From: Novosphingobium sp. ST904
Lineage (GTDB): Bacteria; Pseudomonadota; Alphaproteobacteria; Sphingomonadales; Sphingomonadaceae
Length of the DNA stretch: 61,515 nt
Assembly: GCF_001298105.1 (NCBI RefSeq)
Contig: NZ_LGJH01000132.1
Span: forward strand, 1-61,515
Direction: 5' to 3'
The first letter of the stretch is position 1. Every line of letters starts with the position of its first letter. Below are positions 9,199 through 18,276 of the stretch, in pieces. The notes under the pieces are model-generated. The model was not told where the DNA came from. It searched no databases and saw nothing but the letters and a program-made list of their open reading frames with translations. The translations under genes and the position numbers were made by a program.

Positions 9199-9836
9199 CG
9201 GGCTTTCCGGAATGTGAGGTTGTAGCGGCACGGGCCGGTGAGAGGATGCGTGCCCCGCTCCACGCTGTCCACCCCGTGGAACACCATGCGCGAAGGCTCG
9301 CCCCAGACTACCACGTCGGCATGCAGCACCCGGTGGCGGCGCGGGCGATCGCTGCGGGACAGGCCGCCCCACAGAAACGTGGCGGCCTGTCCCAGCGAGA
9401 CCGAGACGATCGGCGCCGAATGGTCGCGCTCGTCCATGTCCTGGTGGAGCGAGAGCTTCGTCTCGGCGTCGTAGCGATTGACGAGGCAGGCGTCGGGCAC
9501 GAAGCCGGGATAACCCGCCTGCGCCGCCGCGCCCGCGGCCAGCGCCAGGAACCGGGGCGGGATCGCCGGCCAGGGCCGGTCGGTCCGCGGATCGATGGCC
9601 TGATAGCGATAGCCGCGCCGGTCGCTCACCCAGCCGGTCTCCCCGCAGTTGAACATGGCGACCGAGAGCCTTCCGCCGCTGCGGGTCTCCATGTGGCGAA
9701 ATCCCGAAACGGCGGCGAGGGCCGGAATTTCGCCGATCAGCGCTTCCGCTTCGGCCAGCGCGAAACCGCCGAGCAGCACCGCGCCCGGGCCGAGATCGAT
9801 GCGGCTGCGCGTGTCGGCGAAGAGGTCAGGCTGCAT
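9195..9836 (-). CDS. alkB: AlkB-family 2OG-Fe(II) DNA repair dioxygenase
   Basis: The start MQPDLFADT is typical of AlkB-like repair enzymes. The jelly-roll core has FNCGETGWVSDRRGYRY, the iron ligands HxD in LSLHQDMDERD, the distal His in MVFHGVDSVERGTHP, and the 2OG-binding Arg in CRYNLTFRKA. The length (213 residues) matches E. coli AlkB. It demethylates 1-methyladenine and 3-methylcytosine. The ATG at 9836 lies 11 bases inside the upstream oxygenase gene; the longer frame to 9893 would overlap more and lacks family sequence. Confidence 0.9.
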   Translation of the reverse strand: MQPDLFADTRSRIDLGPGAVLLGGFALAEAEALIGEIPALAAVSGFRHMETRSGGRLSVAMFNCGETGWVSDRRGYRYQAIDPRTDRPWPAIPPRFLALAAGAAAQAGYPGFVPDACLVNRYDAETKLSLHQDMDERDHSAPIVSVSLGQAATFLWGGLSRSDRPRRHRVLHADVVVWGEPSRMVFHGVDSVERGTHPLTGPCRYNLTFRKAR

Positions 9837-10524
9837 CGTGGAAAATGATCCCCAGCGTATGGCGCCGCCCTGTGCGCAGTTTCGAGACGCCATGCCGCAT
9901 CACCACGCGGTAATCCCCGCGCGATCCCTTCTGCGGGCGCTGGTTCACCGCGAAGACCACCCCGTCCCCCTTGCCCAGCGGCACCACGACCGGACGCGAC
10001 TGCATGCGCGGACGCTGCTCGGTCAGGACCAGCTCCCCGCCGGTGAAATCCCGCCCCGGAGAGGACAGCAGCACCGCCACCTGCAAGGGGAAGACATGTT
10101 CGCCGTAAAGGTCCTGGTGAAGGCAGTTGTAATCGCCCGGGCCGTATTGCAGCAGCAGCGGCGTGGGTCGGCGCTGGCCCGCCGCATGGCAGCGCGCCAG
10201 GAATGCGGCATGATCTTCGGGAAAACGGGTGTCGATCCCCATGCGCTCGTGCCAGCGGTTGGCCACCGGCGCGAGGGCGGGGTAGAGCGCGGCCCGCAAA
10301 TCCTGCACCAGCGGCGGGAGCGGATAGGCGAAGTAGCGGTATTCCCCCAAGCCGAAGCCGTGACGCGCCATGTGGACATGGCTGCGGAACCGGTCGGAAG
10401 GGCCATAGAGCCCGGCCACGGCATCGCATTCCGCCTCGTCCAGCAGGCCGGGCAGCACGGCCCAGCCCTCATTATCCAGATCGGCGGCAATGGCCTGCCA
10501 GTCGATACTATCGGTCTGCCTCAT
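9826..10524 (-). CDS. 2OG-Fe(II) oxygenase
   Basis: A 232-residue jelly-roll oxygenase with iron ligands HxD in CLHQDLYGEHVFPLQ, a distal His in VMRHGVSKLRTGRRHTLG and a following Arg likely to bind 2-oxoglutarate. PSDRFRSHVHMARHGFG is typical of the COG3826-type family found beside alkB/ada genes. It overlaps the AlkB-like gene by 11 bases and leads the operon. A role in alkylation repair is inferred from context; the substrate is unknown. Confidence 0.85.
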   Translation of the reverse strand: MRQTDSIDWQAIAADLDNEGWAVLPGLLDEAECDAVAGLYGPSDRFRSHVHMARHGFGLGEYRYFAYPLPPLVQDLRAALYPALAPVANRWHERMGIDTRFPEDHAAFLARCHAAGQRRPTPLLLQYGPGDYNCLHQDLYGEHVFPLQVAVLLSSPGRDFTGGELVLTEQRPRMQSRPVVVPLGKGDGVVFAVNQRPQKGSRGDYRVVMRHGVSKLRTGRRHTLGIIFHDAA

Positions 10525-10587
10525 CGCAGCGGACCTAGCGCGCCGATCCGCCGCCTGTCACTCCGAAGCTTGCGATCAAACCGGATG

Positions 10588-10631
10588 CCAGGAACCCCTG
10601 CCCCCACTGGAGACGGGGACAGGGGTTCTGG
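10588..10631. other. Strong hairpin left of the IS110-family element
   Basis: Two 17-base arms (10588-10604 and 10615-10631) pair with only one bulge and one mismatch. The hairpin sits about 80 bases upstream of the transposase ATG. It may be part of the element's structured non-coding end or lie in the flanking host DNA; the boundary cannot be fixed. Confidence 0.5.
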
Positions 10632-11945
10632 TTGGGACACCGCGTAATTGATGTAGCCACCCTCTTGGATGGTACGAAGTCGGATGACCGCTTCAATGCA
10701 GGAGGGTGACCGATGCCGATCTATGCAGTACTGGATGTGAGTGACAAGGCCACGCATGTTTGTGTGGTGGACGTCGAAGGCGCTGTGCTCAGGCGCGAGG
10801 TGATGGCCAGCGATCCAGCCATTCTCGCCAAATGGCTTGGCAGATATTGCCCGGATCTGGTCCGGGTCGTGATGGAGACTGGACCGCTTTCGACGTTCCT
10901 CTATCATGGCATGGTGGCCCGCGATGTTCCGATAGAATGCATCTGCGCTCGTCACGCCAAGGGCGTGCTTTCGGCGCGGGTTAACAAAAGCGATGTTCAT
11001 GACGCCGAGGGGCTCGCCCAAATGGCGCGGACAGGCTGGTTCAAGCGCATCCACATGAAGGCGTCGGCCACGCATTTCGACCGTGCCGCCATTCGCATTC
11101 GGGCTCAGCTGATCACGGCACGGACTGCCATGATCAACCAGCTTCGCGGCTTGTTGAAGCTGTTCGGCCTTCAGCTTGGTTCGGCCAGAGCACCCGGCAA
11201 ACGCGCCGGGCGCCTGTCCGTGCTGTATTCTCAGCGTCCTGATCTCGAAGCGCTGTTCGCGCCACTTCTGGCATCCATCGAAGCGGTCGAAAAGCAGTTG
11301 CGGAACTTGAACAGCAATTTGGAGAAGCGCGCTGCGTCTGACCCGGTTTGCGCACGACTGATGACAGTTCCGGGCGTCGGTCCGATTACGGCGCTCACCT
11401 ACACCATGAGCATCGAAGACCCTCGTCGCTTCGCCAGAGGCGACGATGTAGGCGCCTATGCCGGCCTGGTTCCGCGACGAAGCCAGTCAGGTGAGCGGGA
11501 TACGCAAGGGCATATTTCAAAGGCTGGCGATCCGATGTTGCGACACTCGCTATATGAAGCCGCCAATATCCTTCTCACTCGCCTCAAAAGGCCTTGCGCC
11601 CTTCAAACCTGGGGCAGGAAAATGGCCGAAGCTAAGGGCCCCAAGCGCGCCAAAATCGCGGTCGCCCGCAAACTGGCTACATTACTCCATTCCATTTGGT
11701 TGAACGAGACCGAGTTCCGCTGGGCCTGATTCAGCGCCCCGTTCCCGCTCAGCCATGCCCGGACGATCTCGTCAAGAAAGTGGAGGCTTCAACCTCGTTT
11801 GGGACCCAGAGACGTCCACCCACACCCGCTAGGCCGCGATCATGAGGCACGGACAACCAGTTCATAGAACCGTCCGATGACCCCGAAGACAACCATTGGC
11901 AATCGGGCACGAGAAAAAGGGAACGGCAATGCGAAGATCAATTAG
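10600..11945 (+). mobile_element. IS110-family insertion sequence (ends approximate)
   Basis: The single transposase gene (10713-11729) is flanked by roughly 110 bases of non-coding DNA on the left and 215 bases on the right before host-like sequence resumes. IS110 elements lack clear terminal inverted repeats and usually make no target duplication, so the ends given are estimates from the gap between the oxygenase start (10524) and the DUF6607 stop (11972). No host gene is visibly interrupted. Confidence 0.5.
10713..11729 (+). CDS. IS110-family transposase (DEDD)
   Basis: The N-terminal domain starts MPIYAVLDVSDKATHVCVV, where the Asp in LDVSD is the first catalytic residue. METGPLSTFLYH supplies the Glu, and KSDVHDAEGLAQMARTGWF supplies the RuvC-like Asps. 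The C-terminal half has LMTVPGVGPITALTYTM and DDVGAYAGLVPRRSQSG, the Tnp_20 signature with its conserved Ser. The 338-residue length is normal and the gene appears intact. Enzymes of this family use a structured 'bridge' RNA from the element's non-coding end to choose target and donor. Confidence 0.93.
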   Translation: MPIYAVLDVSDKATHVCVVDVEGAVLRREVMASDPAILAKWLGRYCPDLVRVVMETGPLSTFLYHGMVARDVPIECICARHAKGVLSARVNKSDVHDAEGLAQMARTGWFKRIHMKASATHFDRAAIRIRAQLITARTAMINQLRGLLKLFGLQLGSARAPGKRAGRLSVLYSQRPDLEALFAPLLASIEAVEKQLRNLNSNLEKRAASDPVCARLMTVPGVGPITALTYTMSIEDPRRFARGDDVGAYAGLVPRRSQSGERDTQGHISKAGDPMLRHSLYEAANILLTRLKRPCALQTWGRKMAEAKGPKRAKIAVARKLATLLHSIWLNETEFRWA

Positions 11946-11971
11946 ACAACCTTCTGTTGCTCCGCTCCGGC

Positions 11972-12976
11972 CTAGCGGCGCGTTACTTCGGCGATCACCG
12001 CCTTGCCGCGCTGCACCGCCTGCGGCAGCCTGACCTTGCCGGACTGGATATCGTCGGCGAGCCCCATCAGCCGCTCGCCGCTGGCAGAGCCGGTTTCGGC
12101 CACTTCGGCCACGGAAACGCCCTTGTCGCGGGCGATCGCCTCGTCCCAGTCGGTGCGGATCGCGGCCCAGTAATCCTTCGTCGCCGCCCAGTAGCTGTCG
12201 GCCGCGGCCAGGCTGACGCTGTCGTCGCGCACATAGCTGTTCAGCACCGATTCCTGCACGAAGGGCACGATCCTGCCATCGGCGGAACCCGGTTCAGGCC
12301 CCTCCTTGATATTGTCCTGCCAGTGAATCCACCCGGCGGGGCTCGGCGAATGGCGGTTGATCGCGAGATAGCGGTCATAGGGCGGCTTGCGCACGGCATC
12401 GCGGCGGGCAAGCGGACGCCAGGTCCAGTTGCTGCGCCAGCGGCGCACCCCGCCTTCCTCGGTCCACTGCCCCCAGCCGCCATAGCGCGGGGAATCGTCC
12501 GTCTGCCACACCGTCTGCGACCAGCGCCCCTTGCGGAAGGCGGCGGGCACGGCCTCGACGTTCCAGCGCCCCTTCCCCGCGTAGACCAGCACGCTTTCCG
12601 GCTCGTACGTCCAGTCCTGCCGCCAGTGCTTGATGACCATCTGCTTGCCGTCGCCCTCGTCCACCACGAGCAGGTGCTGCAGCACGATGCGCCGCCCGCT
12701 GTCCTCGATCACGCGAACCGCTTCGTGCCCGCCCGAGACCTTGCCCGGAATCGGCGTGTAATCGGCGCGCCATGGCGTGGTCTCGCGCATGTCGAAGGTG
12801 ACCTTGTAATTGCCCGCCATGGCAAGGATCGCAGCACGGTCCGCATCGAACGCCGCGGTCTCCGCCTCCGCCGAACGCCCGGCGACCGGCCCGTCCGCCA
12901 TGGCAGGTCCGGCAAGGGCCAGACCGCCGGCCAGGGTCGCCGCGAGCAGCGCCGACTTGAGCATCATTCTCTTCAT
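11972..12976 (-). CDS. DUF6607 family secreted protein
   Basis: A clear signal peptide (MKRMMLKSALLAATLAGGLALA..AMA) is followed by a domain rich in Trp and aromatic residues (HWRQDWTYEPES, WGQWTEEGGVRRWRSNWTWR). This resembles the DUF6607 family, often encoded near iron- or heme-uptake loci. The predicted location is the periplasm. A Fur-like palindrome lies about 160 bases upstream at 13138-13152, supporting iron control. Biochemical function is unknown. Confidence 0.75.
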   Translation of the reverse strand: MKRMMLKSALLAATLAGGLALAGPAMADGPVAGRSAEAETAAFDADRAAILAMAGNYKVTFDMRETTPWRADYTPIPGKVSGGHEAVRVIEDSGRRIVLQHLLVVDEGDGKQMVIKHWRQDWTYEPESVLVYAGKGRWNVEAVPAAFRKGRWSQTVWQTDDSPRYGGWGQWTEEGGVRRWRSNWTWRPLARRDAVRKPPYDRYLAINRHSPSPAGWIHWQDNIKEGPEPGSADGRIVPFVQESVLNSYVRDDSVSLAAADSYWAATKDYWAAIRTDWDEAIARDKGVSVAEVAETGSASGERLMGLADDIQSGKVRLPQAVQRGKAVIAEVTRR

Positions 12977-13137
12977 CTTCTTCGTACCCTCTTCGCAAGC
13001 GAGCGAGCAGCAGACCCCGCCGCCAGGCGAAGATCCGGCCCCTCACTGCATCGACGCTTGGGAACGCGACAATTCCGGCACGATCGCCGGAGCGGGCGAA
13101 CCGGCTCAACGCCCTGCATCGATATTTGATAGTTATT

Positions 13138-13152
13138 TGATAATGATTCGCA
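13138..13152. promoter_or_regulatory. Fur-box-like 7-1-7 site
   Basis: TGATAAT-G-ATTCGCA combines one classic Fur half-site with the half-site seen at 757-771. It lies in the AT-rich gap between moeA and the DUF6607 gene, upstream of the latter. Confidence 0.5.
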
Positions 13153-13160
13153 GAAGCGAT

Positions 13161-14423
13161 TTATCGAAAGGAACGCGCTCCCGTCAATCCATGCCGGAAG
13201 ATTTGCCGCTCAGGCGAAGCCCGCAAGCCGCAGGAATTGCGCAAGGCCGCCATTGGCGCGCTTCCCAGCCGCACCAGCGCATTCGCACCCAGCAGCGGGG
13301 CCAATGCGGCGCTGTCGCTGCCGCCCAGCAGTTCAATGCACCGCCCGGCGCCCGCGTTATCGGCAAGGCGCGCGAAACGCAGGCGTTCGCAGCCCGCTCC
13401 CCCTGCCGGATCGCCCAGCTCCGGGCAATCGGTCCAGCTTATGGCCGCGCCCAGCCCCTGAAGCGCGAGCAGGGCCGGAACCAGGAACAGCTCCGCCGCC
13501 GCCAGCGCCGCCACGGGGTTGCCGGGCAGGCCCATGACGAAACGGTCATCCCCAAGGCGGCCGAACCAGAACGGCTTTCCCGGCCGCATCCGCACGCTCG
13601 GCACCAGGACCGACAGTCCCAGCCCGCCAAGCGCCGCGCGCACCCGGTCATGCCGCCCACCGGACGCACCGCCGATGACGACGAGGATCTCCGCATCGGC
13701 GCGGCGAAGGCGCGCGGCGATCGCGGCGTCGTCATCCCCCGCAATGCCAAGGTCCAGCACCGCCGCGCCGACCTGTCCCAGCCTTGCGCAAAGCGCGGGC
13801 GACAGCGCGTCATAGTTCGCGGCGGCATGTGCCGTTGCACCGGGAACCACGAGTTCGTCCCCGGTGGCGAGCAGCGCCACGCGCGGGCGGGCGCGAACCT
13901 CCACTTGCGCGGTGCCCGAGGCGGCCAGCCGCGCGATATCGAAATGATCGATCCGCTTGCCCGCCGCCAGCAGACGGTCGCCCTGCCGGAAATCACAGCC
14001 GCGCGGCCGGATATCGCGCCCGCTCACGCATTCGCCGATGGAAAGCACGGTGCCGAGCTGACGTCCCTGCTCGCGCCGCACGAGGGCATCGGCGCCGCCG
14101 GGCATCATCGCGCCGGTGGAGACATGAACCGCCTCGCCCGCCTGCAATTCGCCCTGGAACGCGTGGCCGGCGCGGCTTTCGCCGATGACCCGGAACGACG
14201 TCCCGCCACCTTCCTGCCCGCCATCATCCCCTCGGCATATCGCCCAGCCGTCCATCGCCGCCGCCGCGAAGCGGGGCTGATCCCCGGTCGCGGCGACACC
14301 GCGCGCGGCGATCCGGCCAAGACCCGCGCCCAGCGCCACGGTTTCGGTCCTGCCCGGCCCGCCCAGCATTCCGGTCACTACGGCATGGGCATCGTCTATC
14401 GCAAAGGATGCGGGCGCCGTCAT
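13161..14423 (-). CDS. moeA: Molybdopterin molybdenumtransferase MoeA
   Basis: Family motifs appear in order: AAAAMDGWAI near residue 57, GEAVHVSTGAMMPGGADALVRRE, a middle domain with LLATGDELV, and VMGLPGNPVAALAAAELFLVPAL. Domain IV is partly variable. MoeA inserts molybdate into adenylated molybdopterin to form Moco, needed by nitrate reductase. Its ATG overlaps the SUMT stop (TGATG), so it is the last gene of the nirB-nirD-SUMT-moeA operon, which makes assimilatory nitrate reduction the likely client. Confidence 0.9.
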   Translation of the reverse strand: MTAPASFAIDDAHAVVTGMLGGPGRTETVALGAGLGRIAARGVAATGDQPRFAAAAMDGWAICRGDDGGQEGGGTSFRVIGESRAGHAFQGELQAGEAVHVSTGAMMPGGADALVRREQGRQLGTVLSIGECVSGRDIRPRGCDFRQGDRLLAAGKRIDHFDIARLAASGTAQVEVRARPRVALLATGDELVVPGATAHAAANYDALSPALCARLGQVGAAVLDLGIAGDDDAAIAARLRRADAEILVVIGGASGGRHDRVRAALGGLGLSVLVPSVRMRPGKPFWFGRLGDDRFVMGLPGNPVAALAAAELFLVPALLALQGLGAAISWTDCPELGDPAGGAGCERLRFARLADNAGAGRCIELLGGSDSAALAPLLGANALVRLGSAPMAALRNSCGLRASPERQIFRHGLTGARSFR

Positions 14424-15204
14424 CAGGCCGGGCAGGCCAGTTCCCGCAGCACGTCCACTGCCGCGCGCCGGGTCTCCACGGCTTCGCCGATCAGCAGCAG
14501 CGTCGGGTCGTCATCGCTGATCGTGGCGACGAGGAAGGCCAGCGCCGAAAGCTTGCCCCGGATCAGGCGCTCGCTCGGGAGGGACACGTTGACCGCGATC
14601 ATCACCGGCGTATCGGGATCGCGTCCGGCGGCGATCAGCGAACGGCCGATCTCGCCCGCCGCCGCGCGCCCCATGTAGACGCCGAGTGTGCCGCCCGGCC
14701 GGGCCAGCGTTTCCCAGTCCAGCCGCAAAGGCTCGCCCGCCTTGAGATGCGCGGTCACCAGCGTCAGGCCGCGCGCCACGCCGCGCAGGGTGAGCGAGGC
14801 CAGCCCGCTCGCCGCCGCCGCGCTGGCGGTGGTGATGCCGGGGCAGATCCGCACCGGAACGCCCGCCGCTGCAAGGTGATCCATCTCCTCCGCCGAACGC
14901 CCGAATACCGAGGGATCACCGCCCTTCAGCCGCACCACCCGCTTGCCCGCGCGCGCCGCTTCCAGCAGCAGGTCGTTGATCGAACCCTGCTCCTTGCTGT
15001 GGCGGCCGGAACGCTTGCCGACGCTGACCCGTTCCGTCGCGCGGGGATCAGGTCCAGCACGCCCGGCCCGACCAGCGCGTCGTAGAACACCACATCCGCC
15101 GCCGCGATCAGCCTTTCGGCCTTGCGGGTGAGCAGGTCGGGATCGCCCGGCCCCGCACCCACCAGCCAGACCTGCCCCGGCGCGATGAGGTCCCCCGCCG
15201 CCAT
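14423..15204 (-). CDS. cobA: Uroporphyrinogen-III C-methyltransferase, SUMT (frameshifted)
   Basis: The N-terminal frame has [20 protein letters not shown] and [18 protein letters not shown], the SAM-binding SUMT signature. The remaining domain continues in another frame with [32 protein letters not shown] and DPTLLLIGE. One missing base within the GCGCG run at about 15037-15046 restores one continuous protein of about 260 residues, including the expected '[15 protein letters not shown]' segment. It makes precorrin-2 for siroheme, the cofactor of NirB. It starts at the nirD stop (TGATG overlap). Confidence 0.9.
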
Positions 15205-15537
15205 CACGCCGCGACCTTCAGGCTCTGCGGGTGCGCGATCAGGATACGCTCCCCTTCCATCCGCACCGGGATCGTCGGGGTGCAGCCCTTGTCCTCGCCC
15301 TGCGCCTCGCCGCTGGCAAGCGCGATGTTCCAGTTGTGCAGCGGGCAGGCACCGCATGGCCGTGGACGATGCCCTGGCTGAGCGGGCCCTTCTTGTGCGG
15401 GCATTCGTTGACGAGTGCGAAGACCCGGTCGTCTCCGGCGCGGAACACCGCGATTTCCTTTTCGCCCTCGATCTGCACGGTCCGGGCGCGCGCAGGGGAA
15501 TGTCGGAGAGGGTGCCGATGTCGATCCAGTCGTTCAT
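15204..15537 (-). CDS. nirD: Nitrite reductase small subunit NirD (frameshifted twice)
   Basis: The three parts lie in three frames. They are [15 protein letters not shown]; then [21 protein letters not shown] and [20 protein letters not shown]; then [17 protein letters not shown] and KGCTPTIPV. Together they make a complete Rieske-like NirD with the Cys-His pairs CPHK and CPLHNW. Each break is repaired by one added base, at about 15481-15492 (GC repeat) and 15348-15352. NirD partners NirB in the cytoplasmic NADH-dependent nitrite reductase. It begins at the nirB stop. Confidence 0.88.
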
Positions 15538-15542
15538 GTGCA

Positions 15543-18055
15543 TTACTCCGCTGCAATGGCCAGGGGTTCAAGGTGCTGGTGCAGTTCGGCCTTGTGACCG
15601 GCCGCGCGTTCGGCCCAGGGGTCTTCCTGGCTGAAGCTCTGCGAATAGAGGAAGCGGCTGCGCAAGGCCTCGCGTCCGGTGTCGTCCTCGACGATGCGCT
15701 GCTTCACATATTCGACGCCGACGCGTTCGATCCATGGCGCGGTGCGTTCGAGATAGCGCGCCTCCTCGCGGTAGAGCTGGGTGAAGGCGGCGCAGTAATC
15801 GAGCGCCTCCTGCTCGGTGGCGACCTTGCAGAGGAAGTCGGTGGCGCGAACGTGAATGCCGCCGTTGCCGCCGACGTGGAGTTCATAGCCCGAATCCACG
15901 CAGACGATCCCGAAGTCCTTGATCGTCGCCTCGGCGCAATTGCGCGGGCAGCCGGAGACCGCGATCTTGAACTTGTGCGGCATCCACGAGCCCCAGGTCA
16001 TCCGCTCGGTCTTCACGCCAAGGCCGGTGGAATCCTGCGTGCCGAAGCGGCACCATTCGCTGCCCACGCACGTCTTCACCGTGCGCAGCGACTTGCCGTA
16101 GGCATGGCCGGAAACCATCCCGGCGGCATTGAGATCGGCCCAGACGGCGGGGAGGTCTTCCTTCTTGATCCCGAAGATGTCGAGCCGCTGCCCGCCGGTG
16201 ACCTTCACCATCGGCGCGTCGTACTTCTCCACCACATCGGCGATCGCGCGCAGTTCGCGGGGGTTGGTCAGGCCGCCCCACATGCGGGGAACCACCGAAT
16301 AAGTGCCGTCCTTCTGGATATTGGCGTGCATGCGTTCGTTGACGAAGCGGCTCTGCTGGTCATCCTCGTATTCGCCGGGGAGCGCGCAGAGCAGGTAGTA
16401 GTTGAGCGCCGGGCGGCAGGACGAGCAGCCGTCGGGCGTGGACCAGTGAAGCTTCTGCATCACTTCGGGGATCGATTTCATGTGCTGCGCCACGATCTCG
16501 CGCCGCACGTCGTCATGCGTGAAGCTGGTGCACTTGCACATCGTCTTCGGGCCGGACTTGACCTCCTCGCCCAGGGTCAGCGCCAGCAGGCTCTCGACCA
16601 GACCGGTGCAGGAACCGCAGCTTGCCGATGCCTTGCAGGTGGCGCGCACGGCGTCGAGGCTGCAGGCGCCGCCGGCGATCGAGCCGACGACCTGCCGCTT
16701 GGAAACGCCGTTGCAGCCGCAGACCTCGGCATCGTCGGAAAGCGCCGCCACCGCCGCCACCGCCGCCAGCGGGTCCGCCGTGCCGCCCGAGGCGAAGGCC
16801 TGCCCCAGGATCAGGAAGTCGCGGATTTCCGAAACGTCCTCCCCCTTCTTCAACAGGTCGAAGTACCAGTTGCCGTCGGCCGTATCGCCGTAGAGCACCG
16901 CGCCCACGACCTTGCCGTCCTTCACGACGACGCGCTTGTAGATCCCGCGCGAGGCGTCGCGCAGGACGATATCCTCGCAGCCCTCTCCGCCCGAGAAGTC
17001 ACCGGCCGAGAACACGTCGAGCCCGGCGACCTTGAGCTTGGTGGACGTGACCGAACCGCGATAGCCGCTGTGGCGGTCGGTCAGGCCATCGGCGAGACTG
17101 CGGCACATGTCCCAGAGCGGCGCGACAAGGCCGTAGACGTTCCCGTCATGCTCGACGCATTCGCCCACCGCGAGCACGGCGGGGTCGCTCGTCACCATGT
17201 GATCGTCGACCCTGATGCCGCGCCCCACATCCAGCCCGGCGGCGCGCGCCAGTGCCGTGGAGGGACGGATGCCCACCGCCATGACCACGAGGCTGGCCGG
17301 GATTTCGCGGCCGTCCTTCAGGCGCACGTTCTCGACTTTGCCGTCGCCCAGGATTTCGGCGGTATCGGCGCCGGTCAGGATGGTCTGGCCCCGTCCTTCG
17401 AGCGCGCTCTTGAGCAGCCAGCCCGCCGCCTCGTCCAGCTGGCGCTCCATCAGGGTGGGCATCAGGTGGATCACGGTGACCTTCATCCCGCGCAGGGTCA
17501 GGCCGTGCGCGGCCTCGAGGCCGAGCAGCCCCCCGCCGATCACCACCGCATCGCCGCCCCTGCCCGCGGCTTCCAGCATCAGGTCCACGTCGTTCATGTC
17601 GCGGAAGGAGATGACGCCGGGCAGGTCCTTGCCGGGAACCGGGATGATGAAGGGATCGGAACCGGTGGCGATCAGCAGCCGGTCGTAATGGACCTTGCGG
17701 CCCGACCGCGAGGTGACGGTCCTGCCCGCACGGTCGATAGCGGTGACCGGGTCCGACGTGACGAGTTCGATGCCGTTCCCGTCATACCATTCGCGGGTAT
17801 TGATGACGATCTGGTCGAAGGTCTTCTCTCCCGCCAGCACCGGGGACAGCATGATGCGGTTGTAGTTCACATGCGGTTCGCGCCGAAGATGGTGACGCGG
17901 TAGCGCCCGGCATCGCGCGCCAGCAGTTCCTCCACCGCGCGGCATCCGGCCATGCCGTTGCCCACCACCACCAGATGTTCGCGCACATCGTCGGAGGGCA
18001 CGATCAACGTGCTCTCATAGTCCGCAGAAGCTTCGATCCCGTCCTGAAATTCCAT
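15543..18055 (-). CDS. nirB: NADH-dependent nitrite reductase large subunit NirB (frameshifted)
   Basis: The start [13 protein letters not shown] (18055) leads to the FAD-binding [19 protein letters not shown]. The frame then breaks at FGA (about 17880) and continues as [18 protein letters not shown], consistent with one missing base. Later domains are an NAD-binding [10 protein letters not shown], a BFD-like iron-sulfur region (CGCNGVSK ... CGSCTGL), and the siroheme/4Fe-4S nitrite reductase halves with [12 protein letters not shown] and [11 protein letters not shown]. It reduces nitrite to ammonium in the cytoplasm. Expression is probably set by the leader at 18089-18216. Confidence 0.93.
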
Positions 18056-18091
18056 GCCCGCGTCTCCAGAAATTCGAAGGAGAAAAAGAAA

Positions 18092-18145
18092 AAGGCCGCC
18101 ATCCGGACCCTCGGTTCGAAAACCGAAAGTCTGGATGGCGGCCTT
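18092..18145 (-). terminator. Intrinsic terminator in the nirB leader
   Basis: Perfect 13-base arms (18092-18104, 18133-18145) enclose a smaller inner hairpin. Read on the minus strand, the stem runs straight into a U-rich tract (TTTTTCTTTTTC). It lies upstream of nirB, about 35 bases before the start codon, so it must be an attenuator rather than an end-of-gene signal. Confidence 0.85.
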
Positions 18146-18162
18146 GCCATCGTTTGCGCTTC

Positions 18163-18216
18163 TGCGGCCCTTCAGTGGATCGCATCGGCTATGTTTGGTT
18201 GGGACAACGTCGTCCC
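18163..18216 (-). promoter_or_regulatory. Candidate ANTAR-target RNA (P1-P2 hairpins) before nirB
   Basis: On the minus strand the first hairpin (18216-18201) has stem GGGAC/GTCCC and hexaloop GACGTT. The second (18184-18163) has hexaloop ACTGAA on a stem ending TCC/GGG. The second loop fits the A1/G4 rule known for RNAs bound by ANTAR proteins. The terminator at 18092-18145 follows 17 bases later. NasT, encoded at 22341-22921, is the likely ligand, allowing read-through into nirBD when nitrate or nitrite is present. Confidence 0.65.
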
Positions 18217-18276
18217 TTGCACTGCACAATAAACGGAATCGCCCGAACGCTCAAGCGATTCCGTAAACGGTGGCGA

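Noticed and set aside
11957..14678. Long plus-strand frames across the DUF6607, moeA and SUMT genes
   Set aside because: Antisense to well-supported genes; no recognisable protein family.
15231..17903. Open frame of 890 codons antisense to nirB
   Set aside because: It mirrors the GC-rich coding pattern of nirB/nirD, is Arg/His/Ala-rich with no domain, and the opposite strand has clear nitrite reductase motifs.
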